From NCBI RefSeq assembly GCF_030345335.1, contig NZ_JAPVRC010000003.1, positions 248,001 through 312,000 of the forward strand: a stretch of DNA of 64,000 bases. Direction: 5' to 3'. Positions 26,384 to 34,577 of the stretch are shown here, one piece after another. Both the position numbers and the translations under genes were made by a program. The DNA is from Halobacillus campisalis (GTDB taxonomy: Bacteria > Bacillota > Bacilli > Bacillales > Halobacillaceae). The notes below the pieces were generated by a model, which ran no database searches, was not told the DNA's origin, and saw only the letters and a program-made list of their open reading frames with translations. Within the stretch, counting starts at the first letter, position 1. Each line of letters begins with the position of its first letter.

Positions 26384-28147
26384 TTGAATGTTAAACGAAG
26401 ACAAATCTGGTCATTAATTGTGTTAGCAGTCCTTTTGTTCACTACAGCACTGCCGGGAGGAGCTTTTGCTAAGGGGGCTCCTCATTATTCTGACGATGAA
26501 GTAGCTTATGGCGAGGAAGGAATGGTAGCCACTGCTCACCCTGCTGCCACAGAAATTGGTGCAGAGGTTCTCCGTAAAGGGGGAACGGCCATGGATGCAG
26601 CGATTGCTATACAGCTTGCGCTAAACGTGGCAGAGCCGATGATGTCAGGCATTGGCGGTGGCGGCTTTATGATGGTATATGAAGCTGAGGAGGACGATGT
26701 CTCGATCATTGACAGCCGTGAACGTGCTCCGGCTGGTGCGGAGCCGGATATGTTCCTTGATGAGAATGGAGAGGTTATACCTTTTTCAGAACGGCACATT
26801 ACCGGAGATGCTGTCGGGGTGCCCGGGACGTTAAAAGGTTTAATGACAGCCTACGACGAATGGGGAACTCGCCCATTTAATCAATTAATCAATCCCGCCA
26901 TTAAACTTGCACATAAGGGTGTAGAAGTAAATAGTGTGCTGGCAGAGGCTATTGATGATAATCAATATGAATTATCAAGAAGCGCAGCGAAAGATGTCTT
27001 TTTACCTGGCGGTGAGCCTTTGCAGGAAGGAGATAAGCTTGTCCAAAAAGACCTGGCAGATACCTTTAAACTAATCCGAAAAGATGGGTTAGATGCTTTT
27101 TATGGAGGTGAAATTGGACAGGCTCTTGCCGATACGGTTCAGGATTTTGGAGGCACCATGACATCTGATGATCTTGAGAACTACCAACTTACAATAGATG
27201 AGCCCGTAACGGGGACTTACCGGGGGTACGAAATTGCTTCAATGCCGCCGCCGAGCTCTGGAGGCCTGACTGTTCTTCAAATGCTTAAAATGCTGGAAGG
27301 GTTTGACTTGAGCGAATATGATGTGAAATCACCTGAAAAATATCATTTAATGGCAGAAGCGATGCATCTCGCTTATGCTGATCGAAATGCATATATCGGA
27401 GACACGCAGTTTGTGGATGTACCGATGGAAGGTATGTTAAATGAAGAATACTTAGCAGAACGAGCTTCCCTTATCGAAATGGGGCAGGCTAATGAAAATG
27501 TCGAACCAGGTGATCCATGGGATTATCAAGATGGGGAATTAGACACTGCAGTCAGTAGTGATGACGACCGCGAAATCGGGGAGACCACCCATTTTAGTGT
27601 TGCGGATAAATGGGGGAATCACGTGTCCTATACGACAACGATTGAGCAGGTATTTGGTTCAGGGATTATGGTGCCGGAATACGGTTTTATGCTGAATAAT
27701 GAGTTAACCGATTTCAATGCAGTCCCGGGAGGACCTAACCAAGTGGAGCCTGACAAACGACCGATGAGCAGCATGACGCCTACCATGGTGTTTAAAGACG
27801 GCGAACCTTATCTGTCGCTTGGTTCCCCTGGCGGCCCTACGATCATAACTTCTGTCTTTCAAACGCTTGTTAATGTAATCGATTATGATATGCCGTTGAA
27901 GGATGCGATAGAGGAACCGAGAATCTACAGTGCCTCTTATCCTCAAATCAGATGGGAAGACGGCATTCCGGATGACGTAAGAGCTACAATGGAAGACTGG
28001 GGCCACCAATGGCAAAGCAGCCCTGGAGAAATTGGGAACGTACAGGCTGTAAGAGTTCTTGAAGATGGCAGTTACGAAGGTGCAGCCGATTCATCAAGGG
28101 CCGGTACAGCCATAGGGCTTGATAAAACAGCAGGAAAAAATAAATAA
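26384..28147 (+). CDS. ggt: Gamma-glutamyltranspeptidase
   Basis: A 587-residue secreted Ntn-hydrolase. A signal peptide ends near AFA-KG, the large subunit follows, and autoprocessing would occur before Thr401 in ETTHFSVAD, which becomes the nucleophile of the small subunit. The glycine-rich oxyanion motif (GSPGGPTI) and the GIGGGGFMM block are present. It hydrolyses or transfers gamma-glutamyl groups from glutathione or poly-gamma-glutamate. The start is TTG 26384 behind GGAGGAG; the upstream ATG at 26339 lacks a good site. It is monocistronic, next to another secreted hydrolase. Confidence 0.95.
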   Translation: MNVKRRQIWSLIVLAVLLFTTALPGGAFAKGAPHYSDDEVAYGEEGMVATAHPAATEIGAEVLRKGGTAMDAAIAIQLALNVAEPMMSGIGGGGFMMVYEAEEDDVSIIDSRERAPAGAEPDMFLDENGEVIPFSERHITGDAVGVPGTLKGLMTAYDEWGTRPFNQLINPAIKLAHKGVEVNSVLAEAIDDNQYELSRSAAKDVFLPGGEPLQEGDKLVQKDLADTFKLIRKDGLDAFYGGEIGQALADTVQDFGGTMTSDDLENYQLTIDEPVTGTYRGYEIASMPPPSSGGLTVLQMLKMLEGFDLSEYDVKSPEKYHLMAEAMHLAYADRNAYIGDTQFVDVPMEGMLNEEYLAERASLIEMGQANENVEPGDPWDYQDGELDTAVSSDDDREIGETTHFSVADKWGNHVSYTTTIEQVFGSGIMVPEYGFMLNNELTDFNAVPGGPNQVEPDKRPMSSMTPTMVFKDGEPYLSLGSPGGPTIITSVFQTLVNVIDYDMPLKDAIEEPRIYSASYPQIRWEDGIPDDVRATMEDWGHQWQSSPGEIGNVQAVRVLEDGSYEGAADSSRAGTAIGLDKTAGKNK

Positions 28148-28161
28148 GCACCTTAGCAGAA

Positions 28162-28193
28162 AAAGCGGAGTCCTAAATCGGGACTCCGTTTTT
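28162..28193 (+). terminator. Terminator of ggt
   Basis: An 8-bp stem (CGGAGTCC, 28166-28173, with 28181-28188) flanked by AAAA and TTTTT. Confidence 0.85.
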
Positions 28194-28277
28194 AATGTTA
28201 CTGCTTAGGTTCACATACCTTCGCACTTAATGAACACTCCTTACTTACTGGCTCCCTATACTGTAAGACGAATTATT

Positions 28278-28466
28278 TCATAAAAACTCAAGACTCAGTC
28301 CTACATAAATTAAGACTGATACAAATATAAATCCAGAAAAGAATAACCCTTTCTGAACTCTTGTCCAATTTTTCATCCAACCCCAACGCTTTCGATCAAC
28401 ATCCAACCAAAAGAAATCCACGATTACTGCTAACACTACTATTATTAAAGCCGCAAAGGTCCCCAA
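28278..28466 (-). CDS. Small two-helix membrane protein
   Basis: A 62-residue protein with two hydrophobic segments separated by a basic, Trp-rich loop (DRKRWGWMKNWTRVQ). It starts at TTG 28466 with a strong GGAGGTGG a few bases upstream, which is the main support for the gene. I do not recognise the family. Confidence 0.6.
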   Translation of the reverse strand: MGTFAALIIVVLAVIVDFFWLDVDRKRWGWMKNWTRVQKGLFFSGFIFVSVLIYVGLSLEFL

Positions 28467-28615
28467 AGAACCACCTCCAAATCGATAAGTAATTCAACTA
28501 TACCATCATAGATCCAAATAATACCAACAACTAATTAAAACAATCATTCGGCTAAATTATCTCTAAACTGAGCCTCTCGCAAATCTTTGTTGTTTTTAGA
28601 AAAAGGAGAAATGTT

Positions 28616-28787
28616 CTCAGTTTCGAGTTATAGCAAGAGTTTAGGTGCTACAGGAAACGGATCGCTTTCCGGGGGGCGGGCGCTGAGCCTTCTCGAGCTT
28701 CGCTCTCCGGGGTCTCACCTGTCCCACTCATCCCCCAGGAGTCTCACCGTTTCCCTCCGCCCCTTTCCATATAAGTGTCTCGAAACC
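28616..28787. repeat. Dispersed intergenic repeat, copy C
   Basis: Outer arms GTTTCGAG (28620-28627) and CTCGAAAC (28779-28786) and inner arms GGAAACGG (28653-28660) and CCGTTTCC (28747-28754) enclose a GC-rich core. It shares CGCTTTCC, CTGAGCCTTCTCG, GGGGTCTCAC and AGGAGTCTCACCG blocks with copies A and B. Confidence 0.7.
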
Positions 28788-29341
28788 GCTTCAAGGAGAC
28801 CAGCACTCTCAATGGATGCATGTCTTCGAAATACTTGCTATAGTGCGTCTTCTACCTATAGGACAGGAATAACGTATGCATTTCCTTTTTAACACAGCCT
28901 AAGAAAAAAGAAGAAATAAGACTTCCCGAAGAAGTTGATGCTGAATTCATGGATGTTCAAAGGTTTAGTGGACAAATAATGCAAGAGGTTGTCTACTACT
29001 TTATACTTCATTCTTTTTCCTTTATTCCTTTAAATCTACCCATCTAGTTCATTAATTTTAGTTTGAGATCTGATAAAAATTAGTGATCATAGTACTTCCG
29101 AGAAAGCTCAATGGTCCTACATTATAGGAAAACTTTTAATCAATGTCTCTGCATGACATTACCGACCTTAGCAAACAAGCTAGTGAGACCGAAATAAATG
29201 TTAAAAAAGGTGAGCCTTGTTATGTTTGTGGTTATAACTAAACCAATCCCACTCCCCAACTATGGTTAAGAATGCTATAAGGTACAATAAGATACTTAAC
29301 CATCTCCCTTGTGTACATGTGAAAAATTCATGAGCTGTTCA
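28788..29341. other. Intergenic stretch, possible decayed coding fragments
   Basis: About 550 bases. A frame near 29144-29241 ends EINVKKGEPCYVCGYN, with a CxxC pair, but has no good ribosome site and looks like the tail of a lost gene. Nothing else is supported. Confidence 0.35.
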
Positions 29342-29346
29342 AATGA

Positions 29347-29370
29347 AGAAAAAGCCTAAACGGCCTCTTT
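29347..29370 (-). terminator. Weak terminator of the small export-protein gene
   Basis: On the minus strand, AAAGAGGCC pairs (with wobbles) with GGCTTTTT just after the stop codon. Confidence 0.5.
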
Positions 29371-29378
29371 ATTTGAAG

Positions 29379-29915
29379 TTAGTTACTGAAAAGCTGAACT
29401 AAAAAGCCATCTTCTTCTACATGAGGCATAAAAAAAGTGACCCCATAGCTTGAAGCTACACCCATAATTACTGTCCATAACACTAAACTGGTCATCATCC
29501 ACCTTGTGACCACCTTCCTTTTCGAACCGAAACTCATCCCCATAAACGCGGAGATATGAGATCCAACGAAAAAAGGACCAATAATCGTTAAGCCAGGCAA
29601 GCCATACTTATCAAAAAGCTTCTTTGCGCGTTTGCCTTTTTTCGATTCCTCCATACCTTCAGTCTCTGCTTCTGCGGCTATGGTCTCCTCTTGTATTTCG
29701 TCCTGCTTACGTTTTTGCTTTCTCTTACTCATCCATTTTTTTATGTGGTCCACAAATACAATTAACAGAACCACCGTTAGTGCATTCCCTAAAAAGGCAA
29801 GTATCGCTGTCAATACCGGAGACAGGCCTCCGATAACAGCTAATGGGATTACTGCAACAAGTTCAAATAATGGAATCGCCGCCAAAATAAATACTAATAG
29901 ATACGATAAAAACAT
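29379..29915 (-). CDS. Small multidrug-export-like membrane protein
   Basis: A 178-residue membrane protein with an N-terminal pair of helices (FILAAIPLFELVAVIPLAVIGG), a long charged cytoplasmic loop (KRKQKRKQDEIQEET) and a C-terminal block LFDKYGLPGLTIIGPFFVGSHISAFMGM. These are marks of the small multidrug export (Sm_multidrug_ex) family. That family name is historical and transport has not been shown for this protein. It appears monocistronic. Confidence 0.75.
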   Translation of the reverse strand: MFLSYLLVFILAAIPLFELVAVIPLAVIGGLSPVLTAILAFLGNALTVVLLIVFVDHIKKWMSKRKQKRKQDEIQEETIAAEAETEGMEESKKGKRAKKLFDKYGLPGLTIIGPFFVGSHISAFMGMSFGSKRKVVTRWMMTSLVLWTVIMGVASSYGVTFFMPHVEEDGFLVQLFSN

Positions 29916-30052
29916 AGTCCCGATTTCCCTCTCTATTTATATAATTTTATTATTTCCGACCAGAAAATAAAGTACTGCCCGATTCCTAACACAGTCAAAA
30001 CGATTTCAGAAGCCAGCTCGCTCCAAAAAAAACAGCATCGATGGTAGAATCT

Positions 30053-30088
30053 AAAAACGCTCAAATCCATGGCGGCATTGAGCGTTTT
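30053..30088. terminator. Terminator downstream of the lipoprotein gene
   Basis: A 9-bp stem (AACGCTCAA and its complement) with A and T tracts on both sides. Confidence 0.78.
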
Positions 30089-30149
30089 ATACTAATCATC
30101 TTTACCTTTTGATAGAAGACTTCGAACCTCTCTACCACGTATCGGGCAT

Positions 30150-31061
30150 TTATTTAAAAGACTCTGCCACTTTAATCAAATCTTCTTTTGATAATCCCTC
30201 TACATTGCCTTTTAACTCATATGTGATCGACCCATGCGTCCAAATCAATCGTTGAGTCTCGCCTTCTTTTCCTGCGTATTGCCTCGTTTGGTCTCCGATC
30301 GAAACTTCTTCTGTCTCTATGTCCTGATGGGAGATTTCACTATCCTTAACGGTCTTCAATTCCATCGTTTCATTCGTTTCGCCATGAAAAATTAATGTTA
30401 ATAAGGTATCCTCGTGCTCCATAATTCCAGCTTCTATTTCTACACCATCCACTTCAAAAGGCATGACAGTCGGATACTTAGGCTGATAGGCTTCATCTCC
30501 GGTCCGACTCACTAACCTGGAACGATCGTATTCGAATAGTCCTTCTTCTACTTCAACGGCTGTATCGAATGCGTTCAGCAATGGTTGAACATCAAGGTAG
30601 CGGATTCGAGTAATTTTTCCTTCTTCGTTCGTATTCACTCTTCCTCTGACCTCCGCTTTCTGACCATTGCTTACATTGATTTGCATCTCAAAGTCATAAG
30701 CGCCTGCTGTGTCCTCTTTCTCCTCCACACTCATTTCACCAATTTCCATGTTCACATCATTTCCATATGCCTTTTGGTGAAAGCTGTTAAGCAAATTGGT
30801 GTTCACCGCATTTTCCATGGAGTCTTCCGTAAAGAAAGGTTCGAATCGTTCCATGTAATAGGTAGAAATCTGTTCATAATTATCCTCTTCATAAAACTGT
30901 GTTAACTCTTCATCAGGTCCTGAGAACGTTTGCTCCACTACCGTTGTTACATCATCCTTAGTCGTATTTTCCTCTGTCGTATTCTCAACAGAAGACTGAG
31001 TAGATGAGCAGCCGGCAGTTACAAAGAGCGTCATAGCAAGACATAGAATTTTTTTGGTCAT
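30150..31061 (-). CDS. Lipoprotein with NTF2-like and second C-terminal domain
   Basis: A 303-residue lipoprotein (FVTAGC lipobox, start ATG behind GGAGG). The first domain, up to about residue 165, matches the 3425-4009 lipoprotein across a TTxFSxxDEEL start, the long acidic helix and the GRVNTNEEGKITRIRY end. A further 135 residues form a second beta-rich domain. The paralogue stops after the first domain. The function is unknown; the pair suggests a small secreted family in this genome. Confidence 0.8.
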   Translation of the reverse strand: MTKKILCLAMTLFVTAGCSSTQSSVENTTEENTTKDDVTTVVEQTFSGPDEELTQFYEEDNYEQISTYYMERFEPFFTEDSMENAVNTNLLNSFHQKAYGNDVNMEIGEMSVEEKEDTAGAYDFEMQINVSNGQKAEVRGRVNTNEEGKITRIRYLDVQPLLNAFDTAVEVEEGLFEYDRSRLVSRTGDEAYQPKYPTVMPFEVDGVEIEAGIMEHEDTLLTLIFHGETNETMELKTVKDSEISHQDIETEEVSIGDQTRQYAGKEGETQRLIWTHGSITYELKGNVEGLSKEDLIKVAESFK

Positions 31062-31266
31062 CAGACAACCTCCGTTTTATCTTCTCTACCTACATGTACG
31101 ATTACACCCTGTCTTCCGTTTCAGAAAATGGAAAACAAATAGAATTTTAATAAGAAAAATATACTATTTTTAAAGTGAGTCTCAAGGAGGGATTGCGTTC
31201 CTTGTGAAAAGTGGAACGATTTCGTTAATATTTGCTCCGTTAACGTTTAGTGGTGATCTTCCCCAC

Positions 31267-31294
31267 AAAAAAGACTTCCAACTTTATGGAAGTC
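31267..31294 (-). terminator. Terminator of the 84-residue membrane gene
   Basis: An 8-bp stem (GACTTCCA at 31273-31280 with 31287-31294) and a T-run on the minus strand. It lies about 90 bases after the stop codon, beyond the R1 repeat. Confidence 0.78.
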
Positions 31295-31321
31295 CTATTT
31301 TGACATTTTGGGTTATTTAGC

Positions 31322-31361
31322 TGTAGCCCCGGTCCGTAAAGACTAGAATTCAAGGTATTTT
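31322..31361. repeat. R1 short repeat, copy 1
   Basis: On the minus strand it reads CTTGAATTCTAGTCTTTACG then ending GGGGCTACAGC. It matches the R1 consensus (CTTGAATTCAAGTCTT, then GTAACTGGGGC) and lies 3' of the membrane-protein gene at 31381-31635. Confidence 0.7.
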
Positions 31362-31380
31362 AAGTATTTTTTAAAGCCCT

Positions 31381-31635
31381 CTACTGAAAGTAAGGCAGCC
31401 TGAGAAACAAAAATATGAAGAACGAACCTGTGGAGACGGCCATGATGATTCCTCCCCACACCTTGCTTCCCTCTTCTATGTAATCTCTGAATCCCAAGAT
31501 GAACCAGAAAACTAACATACTTGGCAACCAAACCATCATTGGCATCTCAATTATATTTAATGCAAGATCCAAAATCAGAAGAGATAAATTGAGCACGAAT
31601 ACGATGAACGCCGATATTTTGACGACCTTATCCAA
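31381..31635 (-). CDS. Small membrane protein, unknown
   Basis: An 84-residue protein with three hydrophobic segments. It starts at TTG 31635 with GGAGGA eight bases upstream. No family was recognised. An R1 repeat and then a terminator follow its stop codon, as for several other small genes nearby. Confidence 0.6.
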   Translation of the reverse strand: MDKVVKISAFIVFVLNLSLLILDLALNIIEMPMMVWLPSMLVFWFILGFRDYIEEGSKVWGGIIMAVSTGSFFIFLFLRLPYFQ

Positions 31636-31752
31636 TCTATGGTTCCTCCCTCTGAAGTCGGTGCCTGACCCCCGTTCTCTTGCTACTAAAAAAAGGCGGT
31701 AATTTTAACTATTGTTCTCCTCTTCTTCAACGAAATTCCGAAGTCATGTTCA

Positions 31753-31908
31753 CTAATTTTTCTCCAGTATAACAAGTGAAGAAACCATGGGTACCAATCC
31801 AACTGGACTCTGAGAAACGACCTTCCATCCCTCTTGAAGAAGTTGATTTAACTCATCGACGTTATTCTTTTTATCGGATTGATAATTAACTGTGATGGCC
31901 TTTTGCAT
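31753..31908 (-). CDS. Small hypothetical protein (DUF4177-like)
   Basis: A 51-residue protein with a start at ATG 31908 behind GAGGAGG. The pattern NVDELNQLLQEGWKVVSQSPV resembles small DUF4177-type proteins, which share the ELNxxxxEGWxVV element. The longer frame to 31944 is not needed. Its function is unknown. Confidence 0.65.
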   Translation of the reverse strand: MQKAITVNYQSDKKNNVDELNQLLQEGWKVVSQSPVGLVPMVSSLVILEKN

Positions 31909-32043
31909 AATACACCTCCTCAAACCCAATATGCTATACATCATACTCCATTACCCTCTTTGTAATGGAGACACAAACAGACAATATTTCAGATGATTAT
32001 ATAACCAAAGCTTATCATAAGATAACCCATGACGACGTCCAGT

Positions 32044-32095
32044 CAATAAAGGAGCATTCCTCCATAAATATCTCTTTAAATGACAGCGGTGCCTG
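32044..32095. repeat. R2 short repeat, copy 1
   Basis: It shares CATTCCTCCATA, ATATCTCTTTAAATGAC and CGGTGCCT with the copy at 32830-32883, with few differences. It lies 3' of the 47-residue membrane-protein gene. Confidence 0.75.
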
Positions 32096-32147
32096 TATCC
32101 CTTGAAGCAGACTTTATACTAGCTCACCCGTTAACTTGAGACATTGT

Positions 32148-32291
32148 TCACGATTTCTCCTCTAAATCATTAATTCTTTTTTCAAGTTCTTTTACATTAT
32201 TACTACTATCCACAGCTGTCGTAAAAGCAATAATACCGAAAGTGAATCCCGTTATTCCAAATATAAACCCCATAATTGAGAAAGTATCCAT
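32148..32291 (-). CDS. 47-residue membrane protein
   Basis: It starts at ATG 32291 behind AGGGGTGG and reads MDTFSIMGFIFGITGFTFG, followed by more hydrophobic residues and then an acidic coiled tail (KELEKRINDLEEKS). The single long hydrophobic segment plus short coiled coil looks like a genuine small membrane protein. It is too short for ordinary gene finders. Confidence 0.65.
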   Translation of the reverse strand: MDTFSIMGFIFGITGFTFGIIAFTTAVDSSNNVKELEKRINDLEEKS

Positions 32292-32358
32292 ATAACCACC
32301 CCTCACTTTTAACTTTAAGACAATATCTCTTACTATATTGATTCCTCAACTATTCTGC

Positions 32359-32616
32359 TTACTCAATCATACGCTCGATTTTATTCTTTATAGATATGTT
32401 ACTAGTAAAAAGTATATAATTCTGCTTTGTTGTCTTTATTACAAACCGTTCTAAGGAAGCGGAAGGAAATCCAATGCGCATAGCCGATTTATCTTCTCCA
32501 CCGTAAGTGTCATCATTCCTAACTTCAATGATTTCATTTTTAGGAATTTTGACTCTGCTTAACTGCCAGGAAATAATAACGTTCTCGCCACTTTCTTTTA
32601 TTTTTACACCTATCAT
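32359..32616 (-). CDS. SunI/YnzG-like small PH-domain protein
   Basis: An 85-residue protein starting at ATG 32616 behind GGAGGGGAG. The pattern IIEVRNDDTYGGEDKSAMRIGFPSASLERFVIKTT followed by YILFTSN is what I recall from SunI and YnzG of B. subtilis. SunI protects sublancin producers; YnzG is its short relative of unknown role. There is no N-terminal membrane helix here, so it looks like the YnzG type. No bacteriocin gene was seen nearby. Confidence 0.7.
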   Translation of the reverse strand: MIGVKIKESGENVIISWQLSRVKIPKNEIIEVRNDDTYGGEDKSAMRIGFPSASLERFVIKTTKQNYILFTSNISIKNKIERMIE

Positions 32617-32705
32617 AATCTCCCCTCCATTCGTTTCAAGAATGCTGCCTCTTTCCCACATCACATTTCCAATTATTTCAATAAAGCCTATTTCTATCTT
32701 AACAA

Positions 32706-32740
32706 AAAAAGTGATTAACTTAAGTAGTTAATCACTTTTT
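32706..32740. terminator. Bidirectional terminator
   Basis: A 15-bp stem (AAAAAGTGATTAACT and complement, 5-nt loop). On the minus strand it ends the Nudix transcript after the R2 repeat. Confidence 0.85.
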
Positions 32741-32829
32741 CAAGCAGCTGGTGAAGTACGAGTTATTTTATGAGGGAGTGACCCAGGCATCTTTTAAAAA
32801 TATAGAGCCACAAACAGAAATTATTTTAG

Positions 32830-32883
32830 TAAATAATGGAATATTCCTCCATACATATCTCTTTAAATGACTTCGGTGCCTAT
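32830..32883. repeat. R2 short repeat, copy 2
   Basis: The second copy of R2, 3' of the Nudix gene and before its terminator. Further on, GCCCCCCAGTACA near 32934 may be a degenerate R1 end. Confidence 0.75.
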
Positions 32884-32964
32884 CTCGTTCTGCTAAAGTT
32901 TTAACGCAGCAGGACAGGCCCCCTTCTTAATGCTGCCCCCCAGTACAATGTGGTACAAGAACCA

Positions 32965-33480
32965 TCAACCGTGCGATCCCATGGTGTTTCTCATATCAAA
33001 CAGTACTTCAATCAACGACTTATGATAAGGGATAAATAAACCTTCTGAAATCATATCGACAATGTCTTCCTTTGATGCCCACTTTACCTGCTTCACTTCT
33101 TCAGTCGGCAGTGAAAGGTTTGAGGTTTTCAAATCGTTTTCTATGAGATAATAATCATCAAAACCATTTTCAAAGTTAACGGTTAGAGAAGGGCGTCTAT
33201 TTCTAAGGTTAAGTATATAGCCGATTTCTTCTTTAACCTCCCTTTCAGCTGCTTGCTGACTGGTCTCACTTGCTATAGCACTGCCTCCTACGGTAAGGTC
33301 CCACATGTCTTTCCAATCTTCCTTATCAGGCTGTCGCTGTTGGATCAGCATTTGTCCAAGTTGATTAAATATACACACATGGATCACTAAATGATAAGCA
33401 CCTGGGTCAAATGTATCCCCCCGGTTCATTTGTTTGCCGGTTAGATTTCTATCCCTATCGTAAACATCCCACGTTTCCAT
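32965..33480 (-). CDS. Nudix hydrolase (YfcD/IDI-like)
   Basis: A 171-residue Nudix protein with the box GGSAIASETSQQAAEREVKEEIG, whose REVKEE residues bind the metal for pyrophosphate hydrolysis. The opening METWDVYDRDRNLTGK and the block MLIQQRQPDKEDWKDMWDLTVGG are typical of the IDI/YfcD-like subgroup. The substrate is unknown. I start at ATG 33480, which has GGAG seven bases upstream; an in-frame ATG at 33510 is less well placed. Confidence 0.87.
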   Translation of the reverse strand: METWDVYDRDRNLTGKQMNRGDTFDPGAYHLVIHVCIFNQLGQMLIQQRQPDKEDWKDMWDLTVGGSAIASETSQQAAEREVKEEIGYILNLRNRRPSLTVNFENGFDDYYLIENDLKTSNLSLPTEEVKQVKWASKEDIVDMISEGLFIPYHKSLIEVLFDMRNTMGSHG

Positions 33481-33574
33481 TCTCCCACTCCTAAAAACTG
33501 TCTTGTTCATTTAAACTTTTCCGAATTGATTCACTCCCAATTAAACTAGGGTACGAACCATTGCAGGTGATAGT

Positions 33575-33706
33575 TCAAGAGGTGTTAAATGAATTAGTGT
33601 TTAGTTTTCTTGAAATATGTATACTGCTTATCGTTGCAGAACCTAAAACAAAAAATAATACCACTGCCAACAATAAATTATTTTGCATATATTTTGTGCC
33701 CTTCAT
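33575..33706 (-). CDS. Possible 43-residue single-helix membrane peptide
   Basis: A short frame begins 3 bases after the stop of the XRE gene. It may start at ATG 33706, or at ATG 33688, which has AAGGG upstream. It contains one hydrophobic segment (LLLAVVLFFVLGS) and a polar tail. The tight packing makes it a candidate third gene of the regulator/membrane module. Confidence 0.45.
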   Translation of the reverse strand: MKGTKYMQNNLLLAVVLFFVLGSATISSIHISRKLNTNSFNTS

Positions 33707-33709
33707 TAG

Positions 33710-33904
33710 TTATTTTTTAAAAACATTATCTACAGTCGTATTAAGAACTACTGCTATTTTAAATGCAAGTTGCAAGGTAGGATCATACCGGTCATTTTCT
33801 ATAGCGTTAATGGTCTGGCGTGATACTTTACATTTTTTTGCCAGCATATCTTGGGTTAATCCTGCGCTTTTGCGCAGTTCAAAAATTTTATTTTGCATTT
33901 CCAC
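33710..33904 (-). CDS. Small XRE (Cro/CI) regulator, module 1
   Basis: A 64-residue protein that is almost entirely a helix-turn-helix: ELRKSAGLTQDMLAKKC, then VSRQTINAIENDRYDP. It has no ligand domain. It may start at GTG 33904 or ATG 33898, both inside the end of the membrane-protein gene, so translation is probably coupled. It probably acts on the repeated 20-bp sites upstream of the module. Confidence 0.82.
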   Translation of the reverse strand: MEMQNKIFELRKSAGLTQDMLAKKCKVSRQTINAIENDRYDPTLQLAFKIAVVLNTTVDNVFKK

Positions 33905-34229
33905 TTAACCGTCTACTATAAATGAGATAATATACAACATAGCTTCCAACCAGTAGTAGTAAATAAAATAGCTCTGGATGATTGAACGGAGCATTTTTCA
34001 GAAAACCTGTCCTTAAATCTAAAAAATTAAAAACAATGTTCATAAAAAATACGATTAATAGGAACGTCCAGCTTCCTACAATTGCTTTTTGTTTTATGTA
34101 TTGAGATCGTTCATCGTCACTTTTATTAACACCTCCAAACTCCTCACTCCCAGTAAACCGGCCAATAAATAAAAATATAATGATCCCCACTGTAATAGAA
34201 ACAGCCCATTCGATTAACAATGATATCAC
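33888..34229 (-). CDS. Membrane protein of XRE module 1
   Basis: A 113-residue protein with about four hydrophobic segments and a charged loop (EEFGGVNKSDDERSQYIKQKA). It is the first gene of a two- or three-gene module with a small XRE regulator. The other two modules (35.2-34.6 kb and 58.3-57.7 kb) have the regulator first and a different but similar-sized membrane protein. Its function is unknown. Confidence 0.75.
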   Translation of the reverse strand: MISLLIEWAVSITVGIIIFLFIGRFTGSEEFGGVNKSDDERSQYIKQKAIVGSWTFLLIVFFMNIVFNFLDLRTGFLKNAPFNHPELFYLLLLVGSYVVYYLIYSRRLSGNAK

Positions 34230-34238
34230 CCCTTTAAT

Positions 34239-34305
34239 ATGTCAAAAGTTCTTTACATTTCCAAATTATCACAATAGAAACATTTATGTCAAAAGTTCTT
34301 TACAT
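34239..34305 (-). promoter_or_regulatory. Module 1 promoter with paired 20-bp operators
   Basis: ATGTCAAAAGTTCTTTACAT occurs identically at 34239-34258 and 34286-34305. The second copy overlaps a minus-strand TTGACA -35, and GATAAT lies 16 bases on, just before the first copy. The inner 18-mer has the form TGTnA-N8-TTACA also seen at the other two modules. Confidence 0.82.
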
Positions 34306-34437
34306 CAATTTATTGATGAGACTATTTTATTTTTTATAGAACCTTCAATCTTAGTGCCTTTGTAACCCAGAAGGCTTGTTATTTAAAGAAAGTCAAAGTG
34401 AGGGAAATTATTTACTAAGATAAATTAGAGTTAAAAA

Positions 34438-34471
34438 AGAAAAGCGGTTATCTATTATTAGATAACCGCTC
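34438..34471 (-). terminator. Terminator of module 2
   Basis: A 12-bp stem (AGCGGTTATCTA and complement, 4-nt loop), T-rich after the stem on the minus strand. Confidence 0.82.
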
Positions 34472-34504
34472 CAGATATGTGAAGACTTAATACCAAGATA
34501 AACT
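34469..34504. repeat. R1-like short repeat, diverged copy
   Basis: Minus strand: TTTATCTTGGTATTAAGTCT then CACATATCTGGAGC, a diverged match to R1. It sits between the stop of the module 2 membrane gene and its terminator. Confidence 0.5.
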
Positions 34505-34577
34505 CACTTTGGGTATCTTCTTTACTTCTTTGAAAATTAACTAATTCTTATGCCTATCCAGAGGAGCTCGCTGAACT

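Noticed and set aside
28587-28892. 101-residue frame over repeat copy C
   Set aside because: It is mostly the repeat core and has no homologue-like pattern.
32706-32740. Operator reading of the AGTTAATCACTTTTT inverted repeat
   Set aside because: It is a good two-way terminator with T-runs on both strands.
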